Below, piece after piece: positions 49,980-58,480 of a stretch of DNA of 64,000 nt. Origin of the DNA: Actinoplanes flavus (GTDB lineage Bacteria > Actinomycetota > Actinomycetes > Mycobacteriales > Micromonosporaceae); NCBI RefSeq assembly GCF_017592555.1, contig NZ_JAGFNS010000011.1:1-64000 (forward strand), given 5' to 3'. The notes below the pieces were generated by a model. That model saw only the letters and a list, made by a program, of their open reading frames with translations, was not told where the DNA came from and made no database searches. Every line of letters starts with the position of its first letter. The first letter of the stretch is position 1. Made by a program: the position numbers and the translations under genes.

Positions 49980-51731
49980 TTACGCCACACGCAATTCGAT
50001 GACCGTGACCTGCGGGGGCGCGCCGACCCGCACCGGAGGACCCCAGAAGCCCGCGCCGTTGGTCACATACACCGGCACGCCGTCCACCTTCCCGAAGCCG
50101 GAGACTACCGGCTGCTGCAATCTCACGAGCATGTTGAACGGGGCCATCTGGCCGCCGTGCGTGTGCCCGGAGACCTGGAGGTCCACCCCGTAGGGTGCCG
50201 CCTTCTTCGCGGCCACCGGCTGGTGGGCCATCAACACCACCGGCCGGGTGGTGTCCCGGTCGCCCAGCGCGCGGGCGAAGTCCGGGCCGTCGCCCTGCTC
50301 CTCACCGGTGAGATCGTTCACACCGGCCAGATCCAGTCCGTTGATCTCGACCCGTTCGTTGCGCAGCGGCCGGATACCGAGGCGGGCCACCTCCTCGACC
50401 CACTCCTCGGCGCCCGAGTAGTACTCGTGGTTCCCGGTCACGAAGAACGCCCCGTGCCGCGACTCGATCCCACCCAGCGGCGCCGCGAACCGGCCCAACT
50501 CGGCCACACTGCCGTCGACCAGGTCGCCCACCACGCACACCAGGTCCGCGTTCACCGAATTGATCACCCGGGTGATGCGCCGTGCGTGCTCCACCCCGGT
50601 GAGCGGCCCGATGTGGATGTCGGAGACCACGGCCAACCGTGTCCCGTCCATGGACCGTGGCAACTTGGCGATCGGCAGCTGGACACGGTCGATCCGCGGT
50701 CCCCCGGTCGCGGTCTTCACGCCGTAACCGGTGATGCTCGCCGCGGTGAGCCCGGCGAAGATCGCCGTCCCCCGGGCCAGCAGCAACCGCCGGTCCATTC
50801 CAGGCCCCTGGCCCGCGCCCCCGTCCGCCGCCTCCCCGTTCCCGCCACCACCGAGACCGGTCCGCGCGTCGGTGGCACCGTTCTCACCGAGAGCGCCGTT
50901 GTCACCGGTGCCACCGCTCTCTGCGACGGCACCGCTCTCTGCGGCGGCACCGCTCTCTGCGACGGCACCGTTCGCTGCGACGGTGCCGCTCTCTGCGACG
51001 GTGCTGCTCTCGGGGACGGCGCCGGCCGCGTCGACCGTGTCAAAGGCCGCCGCCCCGCCGCCGTTCAGCGCCGGCTCACCGCCGCCGTGCCCGCTTGCCC
51101 GGCCACTCAGCGCGGGTTCGCCGCGATGTTCGCTTGCCGTCGGCGCGCTGGCGTGACCGCTTGTTGCGCCGCTTAGTGCGGGTTCACCGTGGTGTTCGCC
51201 GGGCGTTTGCGTGTTGGCGTGTCCGTTCGTTGCGCCGCTCAGGGCTGGCTCGCCGCGGTGTTCGCCGGTTGTCGGCGTGCTCCCGTTTCCTCTGGTCGCG
51301 CTACTGAGGGCTGGCTCGCCGGTGGGACGGGGTCCGGCTGTCGAACTGCCTGAAGGGGCCGCGGCGGTGGTCCGAGCGAAGTGGGACGCACGGTCGCTGC
51401 CATCTGCGGAGGGACGCGCCCACAACCGCAGCGCCACCAACCGTGGGATCTCCAGCACGAGCAACGTGATGAGCAGGTAGAACATCACGGCGATCCACAG
51501 ATAGCCGGGCCAGGCCAACCACTTGAGGTAGCCGGCCCGCACCCCGCCCATCGTCACCGGGAACAGCACGAAGAGCGCCACCGCCAGAACCGTCCCCACC
51601 CGCCGGGCCGGGCCGGGCCGCAGTGGATCACGGACCAGCCTCTTCCACAGGTAGAAGTGGATCAAACCGACGATCAGCAGGACCATCGCGATGAACAGCA
51701 CCAACTCGAACCCTCCCCAGCCGGCCCGCAC
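49980..51731 (-). CDS. Membrane metallophosphoesterase with repeat-rich insert
   Basis: 583 residues from GTG 51731; GTG 51701 is an alternative. Three or four N-terminal membrane helices (to about 105) are followed by a low-complexity insert (about 120-300). It contains about four units like EHRGEPALSGATNGHANTQ and then hexad repeats of the AVAESG type. A twin-arginine-like helix (DRRLLLARGTAIFAGLTAAS) precedes the enzyme domain (about 340-583), which has SDIHIGPLTG, VGDLVDGS, GNHEYYSG and SGHTHGGQMAP. These are the two-metal site of YaeI-like phosphoesterases, which act on lipid or nucleotide phosphates. The substrate is unknown. Confidence 0.86.
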   Translation of the reverse strand: MRAGWGGFELVLFIAMVLLIVGLIHFYLWKRLVRDPLRPGPARRVGTVLAVALFVLFPVTMGGVRAGYLKWLAWPGYLWIAVMFYLLITLLVLEIPRLVALRLWARPSADGSDRASHFARTTAAAPSGSSTAGPRPTGEPALSSATRGNGSTPTTGEHRGEPALSGATNGHANTQTPGEHHGEPALSGATSGHASAPTASEHRGEPALSGRASGHGGGEPALNGGGAAAFDTVDAAGAVPESSTVAESGTVAANGAVAESGAAAESGAVAESGGTGDNGALGENGATDARTGLGGGGNGEAADGGAGQGPGMDRRLLLARGTAIFAGLTAASITGYGVKTATGGPRIDRVQLPIAKLPRSMDGTRLAVVSDIHIGPLTGVEHARRITRVINSVNADLVCVVGDLVDGSVAELGRFAAPLGGIESRHGAFFVTGNHEYYSGAEEWVEEVARLGIRPLRNERVEINGLDLAGVNDLTGEEQGDGPDFARALGDRDTTRPVVLMAHQPVAAKKAAPYGVDLQVSGHTHGGQMAPFNMLVRLQQPVVSGFGKVDGVPVYVTNGAGFWGPPVRVGAPPQVTVIELRVA

Positions 51732-51898
51732 CCGCGACCGTGCCCTCCAGCTTGCCCGACCCAGTTTCCCCGACTAGCCCGAGCCCCTGGAGCCGCGAAC
51801 GATCGAGGTTTTCACCGGCGCCTCAGCGGTCGCCGGCCGGGCCGAACCGTCCCACCTCCCGAACACCGCGACAGCGGCCGATGCGAAGCGCATCACCC

Positions 51899-52459
51899 TC
51901 ATGCCGGCTCCGAACCTGGCCACCGGCCGGTCAGGTAGCGGGCCAGCAGGGCGGCATGCGACAGCGGGCTGCTGGTGTCGGACGGGTCGCCGTTGGTCGT
52001 GTAGTCGAGCAGCACGATGCCGCCCACGGCCAGACCACGCAGCCGGTCGACGAGATCCGGGACCCGGTGCTCGAGCACCCACCGATAGGTCGGCAGGTAG
52101 ATCCGTTGCCGGGCGGTCGGATAGTCCAGCAACTCCTGACCGGTCAGCCCGGCACGATGGCCACGAACCGGCCCGTAGCGGCGCACGGTCCATTTGATCC
52201 CGGTCATCGAGGTGACGGCCAGCTTCCCCGGATCGACATCCGCGCTGTCGAACACCTTCAGCGCCTGCCAGATCCCCTCGACCGAGGCCCCGACCACCCC
52301 CGATGTGAGCGGCACCGGAATCCCGCCGTGTGGGTAGAACGGGCTCAGCCGCACCCACGGCTCCGGCCCGCGCGATGTCACGTCGACAACGGTGGCCCCG
52401 GGGAAAGCAGCCCGCACCGACTCCAGCCGCCGTCGTCGACTAGCGACCTCAACCCGCAT
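51899..52459 (-). CDS. Conserved hypothetical protein
   Basis: 186 residues. ATG 52459 is preferred since GGGAGG lies six bases upstream and the product then begins MRVEVASRRRRLESVRAAFP. It is a soluble alpha/beta protein with VVDVTSRGPEPWVRLSPFYP, GIPVPLTSGVVGASVEGIWQ, FDSADVDPGKLAVTSMTGIK and VGGIVLLDYTTNGD. The strings look like a compact single-domain enzyme or binding protein but match no family I can name. The next 612 bases (52460-53071) hold no gene, only a tandem repeat array. Confidence 0.7.
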   Translation of the reverse strand: MRVEVASRRRRLESVRAAFPGATVVDVTSRGPEPWVRLSPFYPHGGIPVPLTSGVVGASVEGIWQALKVFDSADVDPGKLAVTSMTGIKWTVRRYGPVRGHRAGLTGQELLDYPTARQRIYLPTYRWVLEHRVPDLVDRLRGLAVGGIVLLDYTTNGDPSDTSSPLSHAALLARYLTGRWPGSEPA

Positions 52460-52619
52460 CTCAGCCTCCCCGTCAGCCACACCCAACATGCTGCCCCAGG
52501 GGTACGACAAAACCCGCCGACCAGCGCAGTCACCGACCTGACCCGCAGCGACCTTGAACGTTCGACCACCGAAGACGGTGGCAAAACGTCCAAGATCGCC
52601 CCAAAAGGCGCGTCGGTCG

Positions 52620-53071
52620 CCCGGCGGGAGGCGGTGAGAAGGCGCGTCAGCCGCTTGCGGGCGGTGGCGAGCAAGTGCGCGTCAAGGCTTGCGGAAGGTG
52701 GTGGCAAGGCACGTCGGTCGTCCGCGAACGGCCGCGAGAAGGTGCGTCGGTCGCCTGCGGGCGGTGGCGAGGAGTGGCGTCGGCCGCTTGTGGGAGGCGC
52801 CGGCCAGGGGAGTCGCTTGCGGCGGTGGCGAGAAGGTGCGTCAGTGGACTGCGGAAGGTGGAGGCCGCGGCCCGTCAGCAGTTGCGAGCAAGTGCGTCAG
52901 CGGACCGCGGGAGGTGGGGCGAGGCCCGTCAGCGGCTGCGAGCAAGTGCGTCAGTGGACTGCGGAAGGTGGAGGCCGCGGCCCGTCAGCGGCTGCGAGCA
53001 AGTGCGTCAGCGGACCGCGGGAGGTGGGGCGAGACCCGTCGGGAGTTGGCGAACGGTCGCGAGAAGGTGCG
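52620..53071 (+). repeat. Tandem repeat array with 110-base higher-order unit
   Basis: Two kinds of monomer alternate, one with GTGGACTGCGGAAGGTGGAG and one with CGGACCGCGGGAGGTGGGGC, each followed by GCCCGTCAGCGGCTGCGAGC and AAGTGCGTCAG. The order is A-B-A-B between about 52838 and 53055, with A copies 110 bases apart (52841, 52951) and B copies 110 apart (52897, 53007). More diverged monomers extend leftward to about 52620. The last partial monomer, GCGTCAGCCGCCCGCG, runs into the 3' end of moaD. The frames across it have no start signals. Confidence 0.82.
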
Positions 53072-53314
53072 TCAGCCGCCCGCGAATGGCGGGAGGATGT
53101 CGACGGTGACGCCCTCGGGCAGCGCGGCCGAGCGGTCGTGACAGCTGAGGCCGTCCACCAGGAAGCTGGCCGCCTTCAGGACCAGGGCCAGCCTCTCACC
53201 ATGCCGGTCGACCAGAAGCTGGATCAGTTCATCCAGATCTGCGGCCGAGACCGACTCGCTGGACGTGCCGTTGGCGGCCGCGCGGGCGCCGGCGAAGTAG
53301 CGGACCGTGAGCAC
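53072..53314 (-). CDS. moaD: MoaD/ThiS-family sulfur carrier, molybdopterin synthase small subunit
   Basis: 80 residues from GTG 53314, whose ribosome binding site GGAGG lies inside the last codons of moaA. It begins MLTVRYFAGARAAANG and ends LPPFAGG, with the C-terminal Gly-Gly that is thiocarboxylated to deliver sulfur. DGLSCHDRSAALPEGVTVDI fits the beta-grasp fold of MoaD. Placement directly after moaA supports a role in molybdopterin rather than thiamine synthesis. The catalytic partner moaE is at 41.4 kb. Confidence 0.92.
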   Translation of the reverse strand: MLTVRYFAGARAAANGTSSESVSAADLDELIQLLVDRHGERLALVLKAASFLVDGLSCHDRSAALPEGVTVDILPPFAGG

Positions 53315-53318
53315 CGGT

Positions 53319-54413
53319 TCAGCCTCCGATCGCGGACATGGGACGGGCGGGCTGGAGGAAGGACGGGTCGTCGATGCCGTGCCCGGCGCGTTTGCCCCAC
53401 ATGGCGGTTCGCCAGGCCGTACCGATCTCCTCGTCGGAGGCCCCGCCCCGCAGAAGGCCGCGCAGGTCGCTCTCCTCGGTGGCGAACAGGCAGTTGCGGA
53501 CCTGGCCGTCGGCGGTGAGGCGGGTCCGGTCGCAGTCGCCGCAGAACGGGCGGGTCACGCTGGCGATCACGCCGACCCGGGCCGGTTCACCGGCGGCGTC
53601 GACGTGGCCGGGGACCAGCCAGGTCTCGGCCGGCGCCGTTCCACGTGAAACATTGTCAGGCTGGAGATCGAAGGGCTCGAGAGCAGCGAGGATCTCCTCG
53701 GCGGTGACCATCTCGTGCCGGTCCCACTGATGCTGGGCGTCGAGCGGCATCTGCTCGATGAAGCGCAACTGATAGCCGTGATCGAGGGCGAACCGCAGCA
53801 GCGCCGGAGCCTCGTCCTCGTTGACCCCGCGCATCAGCACCGTATTGATCTTCACCGGAGTGAGCCCGGCATCGGCCGCCGCCCGCAGGCCCGCCAGCAC
53901 GTCGGCGTGCCGGTCGCGCAGGGTGAGCTTGTTGAACCGGGCCGGGTCGAGCGTGTCCAGCGAGACGTTCACCCGATCGAGGCCGGCGTCACGCAGCGCG
54001 ACGGCGGTCCGGTCCAGGCCGATCCCGTTCGTGGTGACCGAGAGTCGGGGGCGCGGGTCGAGCCGCGCCGTCTCCGCCACGATGTCCACCAGGCCGCGCC
54101 GGATCAGCGGCTCGCCGCCGGTGAACCGCACCTCGGTGACGCCGAGGCGCTCGACCGCGATCCGGACGAGCCGCTTCACCTCGTCGTCGGAGAGTTGCTG
54201 CTGCTGCGGCATCCAGGCGAGGCCCTCCGCCGGCATGCAATACGTGCAGCGCAGGTTGCACCGGTCGGTCAGCGAGACGCGCAGATCGGTCGCGACGCGG
54301 CCGAACCGGTCGACGAGCCCGGTCACGGTCGCCACCGGGCCGGCTCGGCTGATCTCCTGGAGATGCGCACCTGTCGAATTTAGCCGCTCGACACCCATCC
54401 TGCCGCTAGCCAT
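53319..54413 (-). CDS. moaA: GTP 3',8-cyclase
   Basis: 364 residues from ATG 54413; ATG 54398 or a GTG near 54335 could be the true start, since none has a good ribosome binding site. The radical SAM cluster motif CNLRCTYC follows DLRVSLTDR. VRFTGGEPLIRRG, TTNGIGLDR, NVSLDTLDPARF and FIEQMPLD are MoaA-specific. The second cluster is bound by CGDCDRTRLTADGQVRNC. The C-terminal Gly-Gly (SAIGG) required for catalysis is present. It rearranges GTP in the first step of molybdenum cofactor synthesis. Operon with moaD. Confidence 0.96.
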   Translation of the reverse strand: MASGRMGVERLNSTGAHLQEISRAGPVATVTGLVDRFGRVATDLRVSLTDRCNLRCTYCMPAEGLAWMPQQQQLSDDEVKRLVRIAVERLGVTEVRFTGGEPLIRRGLVDIVAETARLDPRPRLSVTTNGIGLDRTAVALRDAGLDRVNVSLDTLDPARFNKLTLRDRHADVLAGLRAAADAGLTPVKINTVLMRGVNEDEAPALLRFALDHGYQLRFIEQMPLDAQHQWDRHEMVTAEEILAALEPFDLQPDNVSRGTAPAETWLVPGHVDAAGEPARVGVIASVTRPFCGDCDRTRLTADGQVRNCLFATEESDLRGLLRGGASDEEIGTAWRTAMWGKRAGHGIDDPSFLQPARPMSAIGG

Positions 54414-54481
54414 ATCGCCCTATGGGCAAGGTGCCTCTCCGTTCCGGGTCTTTCGCCCGATGGATCAACGCAGCGAAGCGC

Positions 54482-55351
54482 TCAGGAGCGCAGTACGGCC
54501 GTGGCGGCGGCCCGCACCGCGGATCGGTACCCGCCACCGAAGGCCGCGGTGTGCACCAGCAGCAGGTGCAGTTGATGCAGCGGCACCCGGGCCTGCCAGC
54601 CGTCGGCCAGTGGCCACTCCTCCCGGTAGGCGGCCACGATGACGTCCAGGTACGGCACCCCACCGAACAGGGACAGTGTCGCCAGGTCGGTCTCCCGGTG
54701 GCCGCCGTGCGCCGCCGGGTCGACGAGCCAGGCACGGCCGTCGGCGGCCCACAGCAGGTTGCCCGGCCACAGGTCACCGTGGATTCGTGCGGGCGGTTCG
54801 CTCACCCCGTACCCCTCGAGGGTTTTGATGATCTGCTCGATGAGGGTGACGTCGGTCTCGGAGAGGGCGCCGCGATCGGCCGAGGTCTTGAGGTAGGGAA
54901 GCAGGCGCCGGCTCGCGAACCAGGAGGCCCATGTGCCGGTGTCGAGGGTGTTGTCCAGCGGCAGTGGGCCGATCCAGCCGGGCCAGGCGGCGCCGAAGGC
55001 GTCGGCGCCGCTGCGATGCAGGCGGGCGAGCGAGCGGCCGAACGTCTCCGCCGCCGGCCGGGTGGGCTCGCCGGGCTGGACCCACTCGGTGGCGAGCAGG
55101 TCGGGCAGGGCGACCAGGACCTCCGGCACCGGAACCGTCTCCGAGGAGCGCAGCCAGGCCAGTCCGGCCGCCTCCGCCGCGAACATGCCGTCGGGCGCCG
55201 GACCGGACGGCCAGGACTTCGCGAACAGGGACGTTCCGTCGTCGAGGGTGAGACGGGAGACACCTTGAGCGACCGGTGTCTCACGGATCCTCTGGTGGGT
55301 CAGAAATGTCGGGAGGTGCTCAGGGTGCGCGCGCAGATACGCCAGGTCCAC
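54482..55351 (-). CDS. Fructosamine kinase-family protein
   Basis: 289 residues from GTG 55351. The aminoglycoside/fructosamine kinase fold shows SLFAKSWPSG (ATP lysine), MFAAEAAGLAWLR, LHRSGADAFGAAWPGWIGPL, the catalytic loop RIHGDLWPGNLLW and the metal-binding VDPAAHGGHRETDLATLSLF. These are marks of the fructosamine-3-kinase family. It phosphorylates sugars attached to protein lysines to trigger deglycation, though bacterial substrates vary. It is divergent from the GNAT gene, 56 bases between starts. Confidence 0.88.
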   Translation of the reverse strand: MDLAYLRAHPEHLPTFLTHQRIRETPVAQGVSRLTLDDGTSLFAKSWPSGPAPDGMFAAEAAGLAWLRSSETVPVPEVLVALPDLLATEWVQPGEPTRPAAETFGRSLARLHRSGADAFGAAWPGWIGPLPLDNTLDTGTWASWFASRRLLPYLKTSADRGALSETDVTLIEQIIKTLEGYGVSEPPARIHGDLWPGNLLWAADGRAWLVDPAAHGGHRETDLATLSLFGGVPYLDVIVAAYREEWPLADGWQARVPLHQLHLLLVHTAAFGGGYRSAVRAAATAVLRS

Positions 55352-55407
55352 CCGGCTATCTTGCGCTTCTGGTGACGTAAGTCTCCATTCGGAGGCAAGA
55401 TGACGTC

Positions 55408-55911
55408 ATGACCCCTGTCGTCGTGCGCTCGTACCGTCCGAGTGACCACTCCACTGGCAGGCGCCTGTGGACCGAGCTCACCAGACAGCACAACGAGATG
55501 TACGGCGAACACCGCGACGACGGCGGCGCCGGCTTCGAGGAGTACCTGACCAGGCTCGACCTCTCCGGACTGTGGGTGGCCGACCACGCCGACGACGGGG
55601 TGATCGGGATGGTGGGGCTGATCATGCGGGGCCGGGCCGGTGAGGTCGACCCGGTCGTCGTGACGATCACCCACCGGCACAAGGGGGTGGGCCGCCGCCT
55701 GCTGCAACACGTCGCGGGCGAGGCCAAGCGCCGCAGCATGACCGCCCTCACCATCTCGCCCGAGTCCCGCAACGTGGAGGCGATCCGCAGTCTGCACGCG
55801 GCCGGCTACGACGTGGTCTCGTCGATCGAGTTGACCATGGACCTGGACCGGCACACCCACCCCTGGCAGCAGGAGGGTCTGCAACTGCACGAATTGCCGT
55901 TCCGCTCCTAG
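55408..55911 (+). CDS. GNAT-family N-acetyltransferase
   Basis: 167 residues from ATG 55408. The fold is visible as VVVRSYRPSDHSTGRRLWTE, LWVADHADDGVIGMVGLIMR, the acetyl-CoA pyrophosphate loop HRHKGVGRRLLQHV (Q/R-x-x-G-x-G/A), and SPESRNVEAIRSLHAAGYDV. It transfers acetyl from acetyl-CoA to an amine; the substrate cannot be told from sequence. It is monocistronic, followed by an inverted repeat at 55932-55962. Confidence 0.88.
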   Translation: MTPVVVRSYRPSDHSTGRRLWTELTRQHNEMYGEHRDDGGAGFEEYLTRLDLSGLWVADHADDGVIGMVGLIMRGRAGEVDPVVVTITHRHKGVGRRLLQHVAGEAKRRSMTALTISPESRNVEAIRSLHAAGYDVVSSIELTMDLDRHTHPWQQEGLQLHELPFRS

Positions 55912-55931
55912 CTGGGCTTTCACGATCGGCG

Positions 55932-55962
55932 CCTGTGGACAGGCCGGCGTGTCGTCCACAGG
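55932..55962. repeat. Inverted repeat carrying two DnaA-box-like half-sites
   Basis: CCTGTGGAC (55932-55940) and GTCCACAGG (55954-55962) are perfect 9-bp arms with a 13-base loop. Each arm contains TGTGGAC/GTCCACA, the core of a DnaA box, one to two bases from consensus. It may simply terminate the GNAT transcript, since no T-run is present, or bind DnaA as a pair. Confidence 0.5.
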
Positions 55963-56001
55963 GCATCCCACCGGCCGCCGAATGCGAGCACGCTGCCGGG
56001 C

Positions 56002-56961
56002 ATGACACCCGACTGCTCGCTCGTCCTGCGTACCCCCTCCGATCTCCTCGCGGCACTGCCGTTCCTGCTCGGCTACCACCCGCGCGACGACCTCGCCCTG
56101 GTCGGCCTGCGCGGCCGTGAGCTCGACTTCGGCGCGTGCCTCGACCTGCCGCCGCCGGATCGGTGCGCGGAGACCGCCCGGCAGGTGGCCGCGGCGGTGT
56201 CCCGGCAGCGCCCCGACGCGATGGTGATCGTCGGCTACGGGCCGCCCCGGCGGGTCACCCCGGTCGTGCTGTCCGTCGCCGAGGCGCTGCGGGCCGCCGG
56301 CGTCCGGATCGACGACGTGCTCCGGGTCGACGACGGCCGCTGGTGGTCGTACCTGTGCGAGGACCCGGGCTGCTGCCCGCCGCAGGGGTCGCCCTGCCCG
56401 CCGCCGGACAGCGTGATCGCGGCCTCGGCCACCTACCTCGGCCAGGTCGCCCTGCCCAGCCGGGAGCACCTGGTGGCCCAGGTCGCGGCGGTGCGCGGGC
56501 CGGCCCGCAAGGCCATGGCGGCGGCCACCGAACGGGCCCGGATCCGTTTTCCCGAGCTGCTCGACGACGTCCGGCGGATCCGGCGGGCCGGCCGTCTGGC
56601 GGTCCGGGACGCCGAGAAGCGGTACCGGTCCGGCGCCGCCCTGACCGACGACGAGGTCGCCTGGCTGGGGTCGCTGCTGGTGGACCGCGGTGTGGAGGAC
56701 TACGCGCTCGACCGGACCGGCCCTCAGGAGTGGCGGGTCCGGCTCTGGACCGACGTGGTGCGCCGGGTCGAGACGGCGTTCGTGGCGACTCCGGCCTGCC
56801 TGCTCGGGTTCGCCGCCTGGCGGCTGGGCCGGGGCGCGCTGGCCCGGGTGGCGGTGGACCGGGCCCTCAGCGCGGAGCCCGGCCACCAGCTGGCCCGGAT
56901 GCTGTTCGAGATCCTGACCTGCGGAGTCCCTCCGGTCCTGGTGAACCGTCGTGGCGACTGA
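56002..56961 (+). CDS. DUF4192-domain protein
   Basis: 319 residues from ATG 56002. It begins DCSLVLRTPSDLLAALPFLL and GYHPRDDLALVGLRG, the typical opening of DUF4192 proteins, and ends with a helical region AFVATPACLLGFAAWRLGRG and VDRALSAEPGHQLARML, also family-typical. Four cysteines cluster in LCEDPGCCPPQGSPCPP. The family is confined to actinobacteria and has no established function. No signal peptide or membrane helix. It is convergent with fdhD, nine bases between stops. Confidence 0.85.
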   Translation: MTPDCSLVLRTPSDLLAALPFLLGYHPRDDLALVGLRGRELDFGACLDLPPPDRCAETARQVAAAVSRQRPDAMVIVGYGPPRRVTPVVLSVAEALRAAGVRIDDVLRVDDGRWWSYLCEDPGCCPPQGSPCPPPDSVIAASATYLGQVALPSREHLVAQVAAVRGPARKAMAAATERARIRFPELLDDVRRIRRAGRLAVRDAEKRYRSGAALTDDEVAWLGSLLVDRGVEDYALDRTGPQEWRVRLWTDVVRRVETAFVATPACLLGFAAWRLGRGALARVAVDRALSAEPGHQLARMLFEILTCGVPPVLVNRRGD

Positions 56962-56970
56962 CCGGTCAGG

Positions 56971-57798
56971 TCAGAACGTGACGCGATGCGCACCCGTGTA
57001 GACGTTCATCCGCGGTTCGCGGAGGAAACCGACAAGTGTCATCCCGGCTTCCTCGGCCAGCTCCGCGGCGAGCGTGCTCGGCGCCGACACCGCGGCCAGC
57101 ATCGGCAGCCCGGCCGTCCACGCCTTCTGGGTGAGCTCGAAACTGGCCCGCCCGGACACCAGCAGCAGATGCCCGGTCAACGGCAGCCGGCCCTCCCGCA
57201 ACGCCCACCCGAGCACCTTGTCCACCGCGTTGTGCCTGCCCACGTCCTCACGCAGCACCACCAGATCGCCCGCGGCGGTGAAGAGCCCGGCGGCGTGCAG
57301 GCCGCCGGTGCGGTCGAAGGTGCGCTGGGCGGCGCGCAACTTCTCCGGCAGGCCGGCGAGCAACCGGGCCGGGATCCGCATCGGGTCGGCGGCCACGTCG
57401 AAGTGCGACCGTACGCGTACCGCGTCGATGCTGGCCTTGCCGCAGACCCCGCAGGAACTGGTCGTGTAGAAGTTGCGGCTCGGATCGGTGACCGGCGGCG
57501 GCACGCTCGGATCGAGCACGACGTCCACCACGTTGTAGGTGTTCGGCGTGTCTGTGCCGGCGCACAACTGGGCGGTCGTCACATCCCCGGCCCGGCTGAT
57601 CACGCCCTCGCTGAGCAGGAAGCCCATCGCCAGGTCGATGTCGTGGCCGGGGGTGCGCATGGTCACCGCGAGCGGCTTCTTGCGAACCCGGATCTCCAGC
57701 GGCTCCTCGGCCGTCAGGTGGTCCTGGCGGCGGCGGGCGGCCGGCGACACGCTGACATCGATGGTGACCACCGTGCGACGGGTCGTGCTCCTGGCCAT
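56971..57798 (-). CDS. fdhD: Formate dehydrogenase accessory sulfurtransferase
   Basis: 275 residues from ATG 57798. Family motifs are EEPLEIRV, TPGHDIDLAMGFLLSEGVI, the two-cysteine sulfur relay SSCGVCGKASID, FDRTGGLHAAGLF, REDVGRHNAVDKVLGWAL and SGRASFELTQKAW. It transfers sulfur from IscS to the molybdenum cofactor of formate dehydrogenases. It is divergent from mobA with 82 bases between starts, placing a cofactor maturation gene beside the nucleotide-adding gene. The formate dehydrogenase genes themselves are not in the window. Confidence 0.95.
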   Translation of the reverse strand: MARSTTRRTVVTIDVSVSPAARRRQDHLTAEEPLEIRVRKKPLAVTMRTPGHDIDLAMGFLLSEGVISRAGDVTTAQLCAGTDTPNTYNVVDVVLDPSVPPPVTDPSRNFYTTSSCGVCGKASIDAVRVRSHFDVAADPMRIPARLLAGLPEKLRAAQRTFDRTGGLHAAGLFTAAGDLVVLREDVGRHNAVDKVLGWALREGRLPLTGHLLLVSGRASFELTQKAWTAGLPMLAAVSAPSTLAAELAEEAGMTLVGFLREPRMNVYTGAHRVTF

Positions 57799-57880
57799 AG
57801 CGGGAGCTTACGGGGTCCCCGGAAGGCGTCGAACCGAGCGCGTGGTCACGTCCGGCACGTGGTCGGGATACGGTACTCAC

Positions 57881-58480
57881 GTGGGGGGATTCGCGGCGGT
57901 GGTCTTGGCCGGTGGTGCGGCACGGCGGATGGGCGGTGCCGACAAACCGGCCCTCGCGGTCGCCGGCCAGTCGATGCTCACCCGGGTGCTGGCGGCGGTG
58001 CACGACGCCGACCCCCGTGTCGTGGTGGGCCGGATAGCGCCGGACTTTCCGGTTCCGGTGCACGTCACCCGGGAGGAACCGCCCGGTGGCGGACCGGTCG
58101 CGGCGGCCGCGGCGGGGCTCGCCCTGGTGCCGGAGCAGGTCACGTACACCGCCCTGCTCGCCGCCGATCTGCCCCTTCTGACCGGCGAGGCGGTCGACGT
58201 GCTGCGGCTGACCCTGGAGTCGGCGCCGATGGAGGGCGCGGTCTACCGGGACACCGACGGGCATCTGCAACTGCTGTGCGGGGTCTGGCGTACGGCCGGT
58301 CTGCGCGCCGCCCTCGACCGGGTGGCCGAGGCCCGGGGCGGTCTGCACGGCGCCCCGGTCCGGGCGCTGCTCGATCACTCCCGCGTCGCCGAGGTGTCCT
58401 GGCGCCGGCCCGGCCCGCCCCCGTGGTTCGATTGCGACACCGACGACGATCTGCGCACCGCGGAGGAATGGGCCCAATGA
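57881..58480 (+). CDS. mobA: Molybdenum cofactor guanylyltransferase-like protein
   Basis: 199 residues from GTG 57881. The nucleotide-binding loop FAAVVLAGGAARRMGGADKP is the MobA signature, followed by REEPPGGGPVAAAAAGLALV and the metal aspartate in ALLAADLPLLTGEAVDVL. It attaches GMP to molybdopterin to form the bis-MGD-type cofactor used by formate dehydrogenases and nitrate reductases, consistent with the neighbouring fdhD. The stop overlaps the next start as ATGA. Confidence 0.9.
   Translation: MGGFAAVVLAGGAARRMGGADKPALAVAGQSMLTRVLAAVHDADPRVVVGRIAPDFPVPVHVTREEPPGGGPVAAAAAGLALVPEQVTYTALLAADLPLLTGEAVDVLRLTLESAPMEGAVYRDTDGHLQLLCGVWRTAGLRAALDRVAEARGGLHGAPVRALLDHSRVAEVSWRRPGPPPWFDCDTDDDLRTAEEWAQ

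Noticed and set aside
52620..53071. CRISPR array or protein-coding repeat gene before moaD
   Set aside because: The alternating 54/56-base monomers contain no unique spacers, and frames across them lack start signals and continue into the antisense of moaD.
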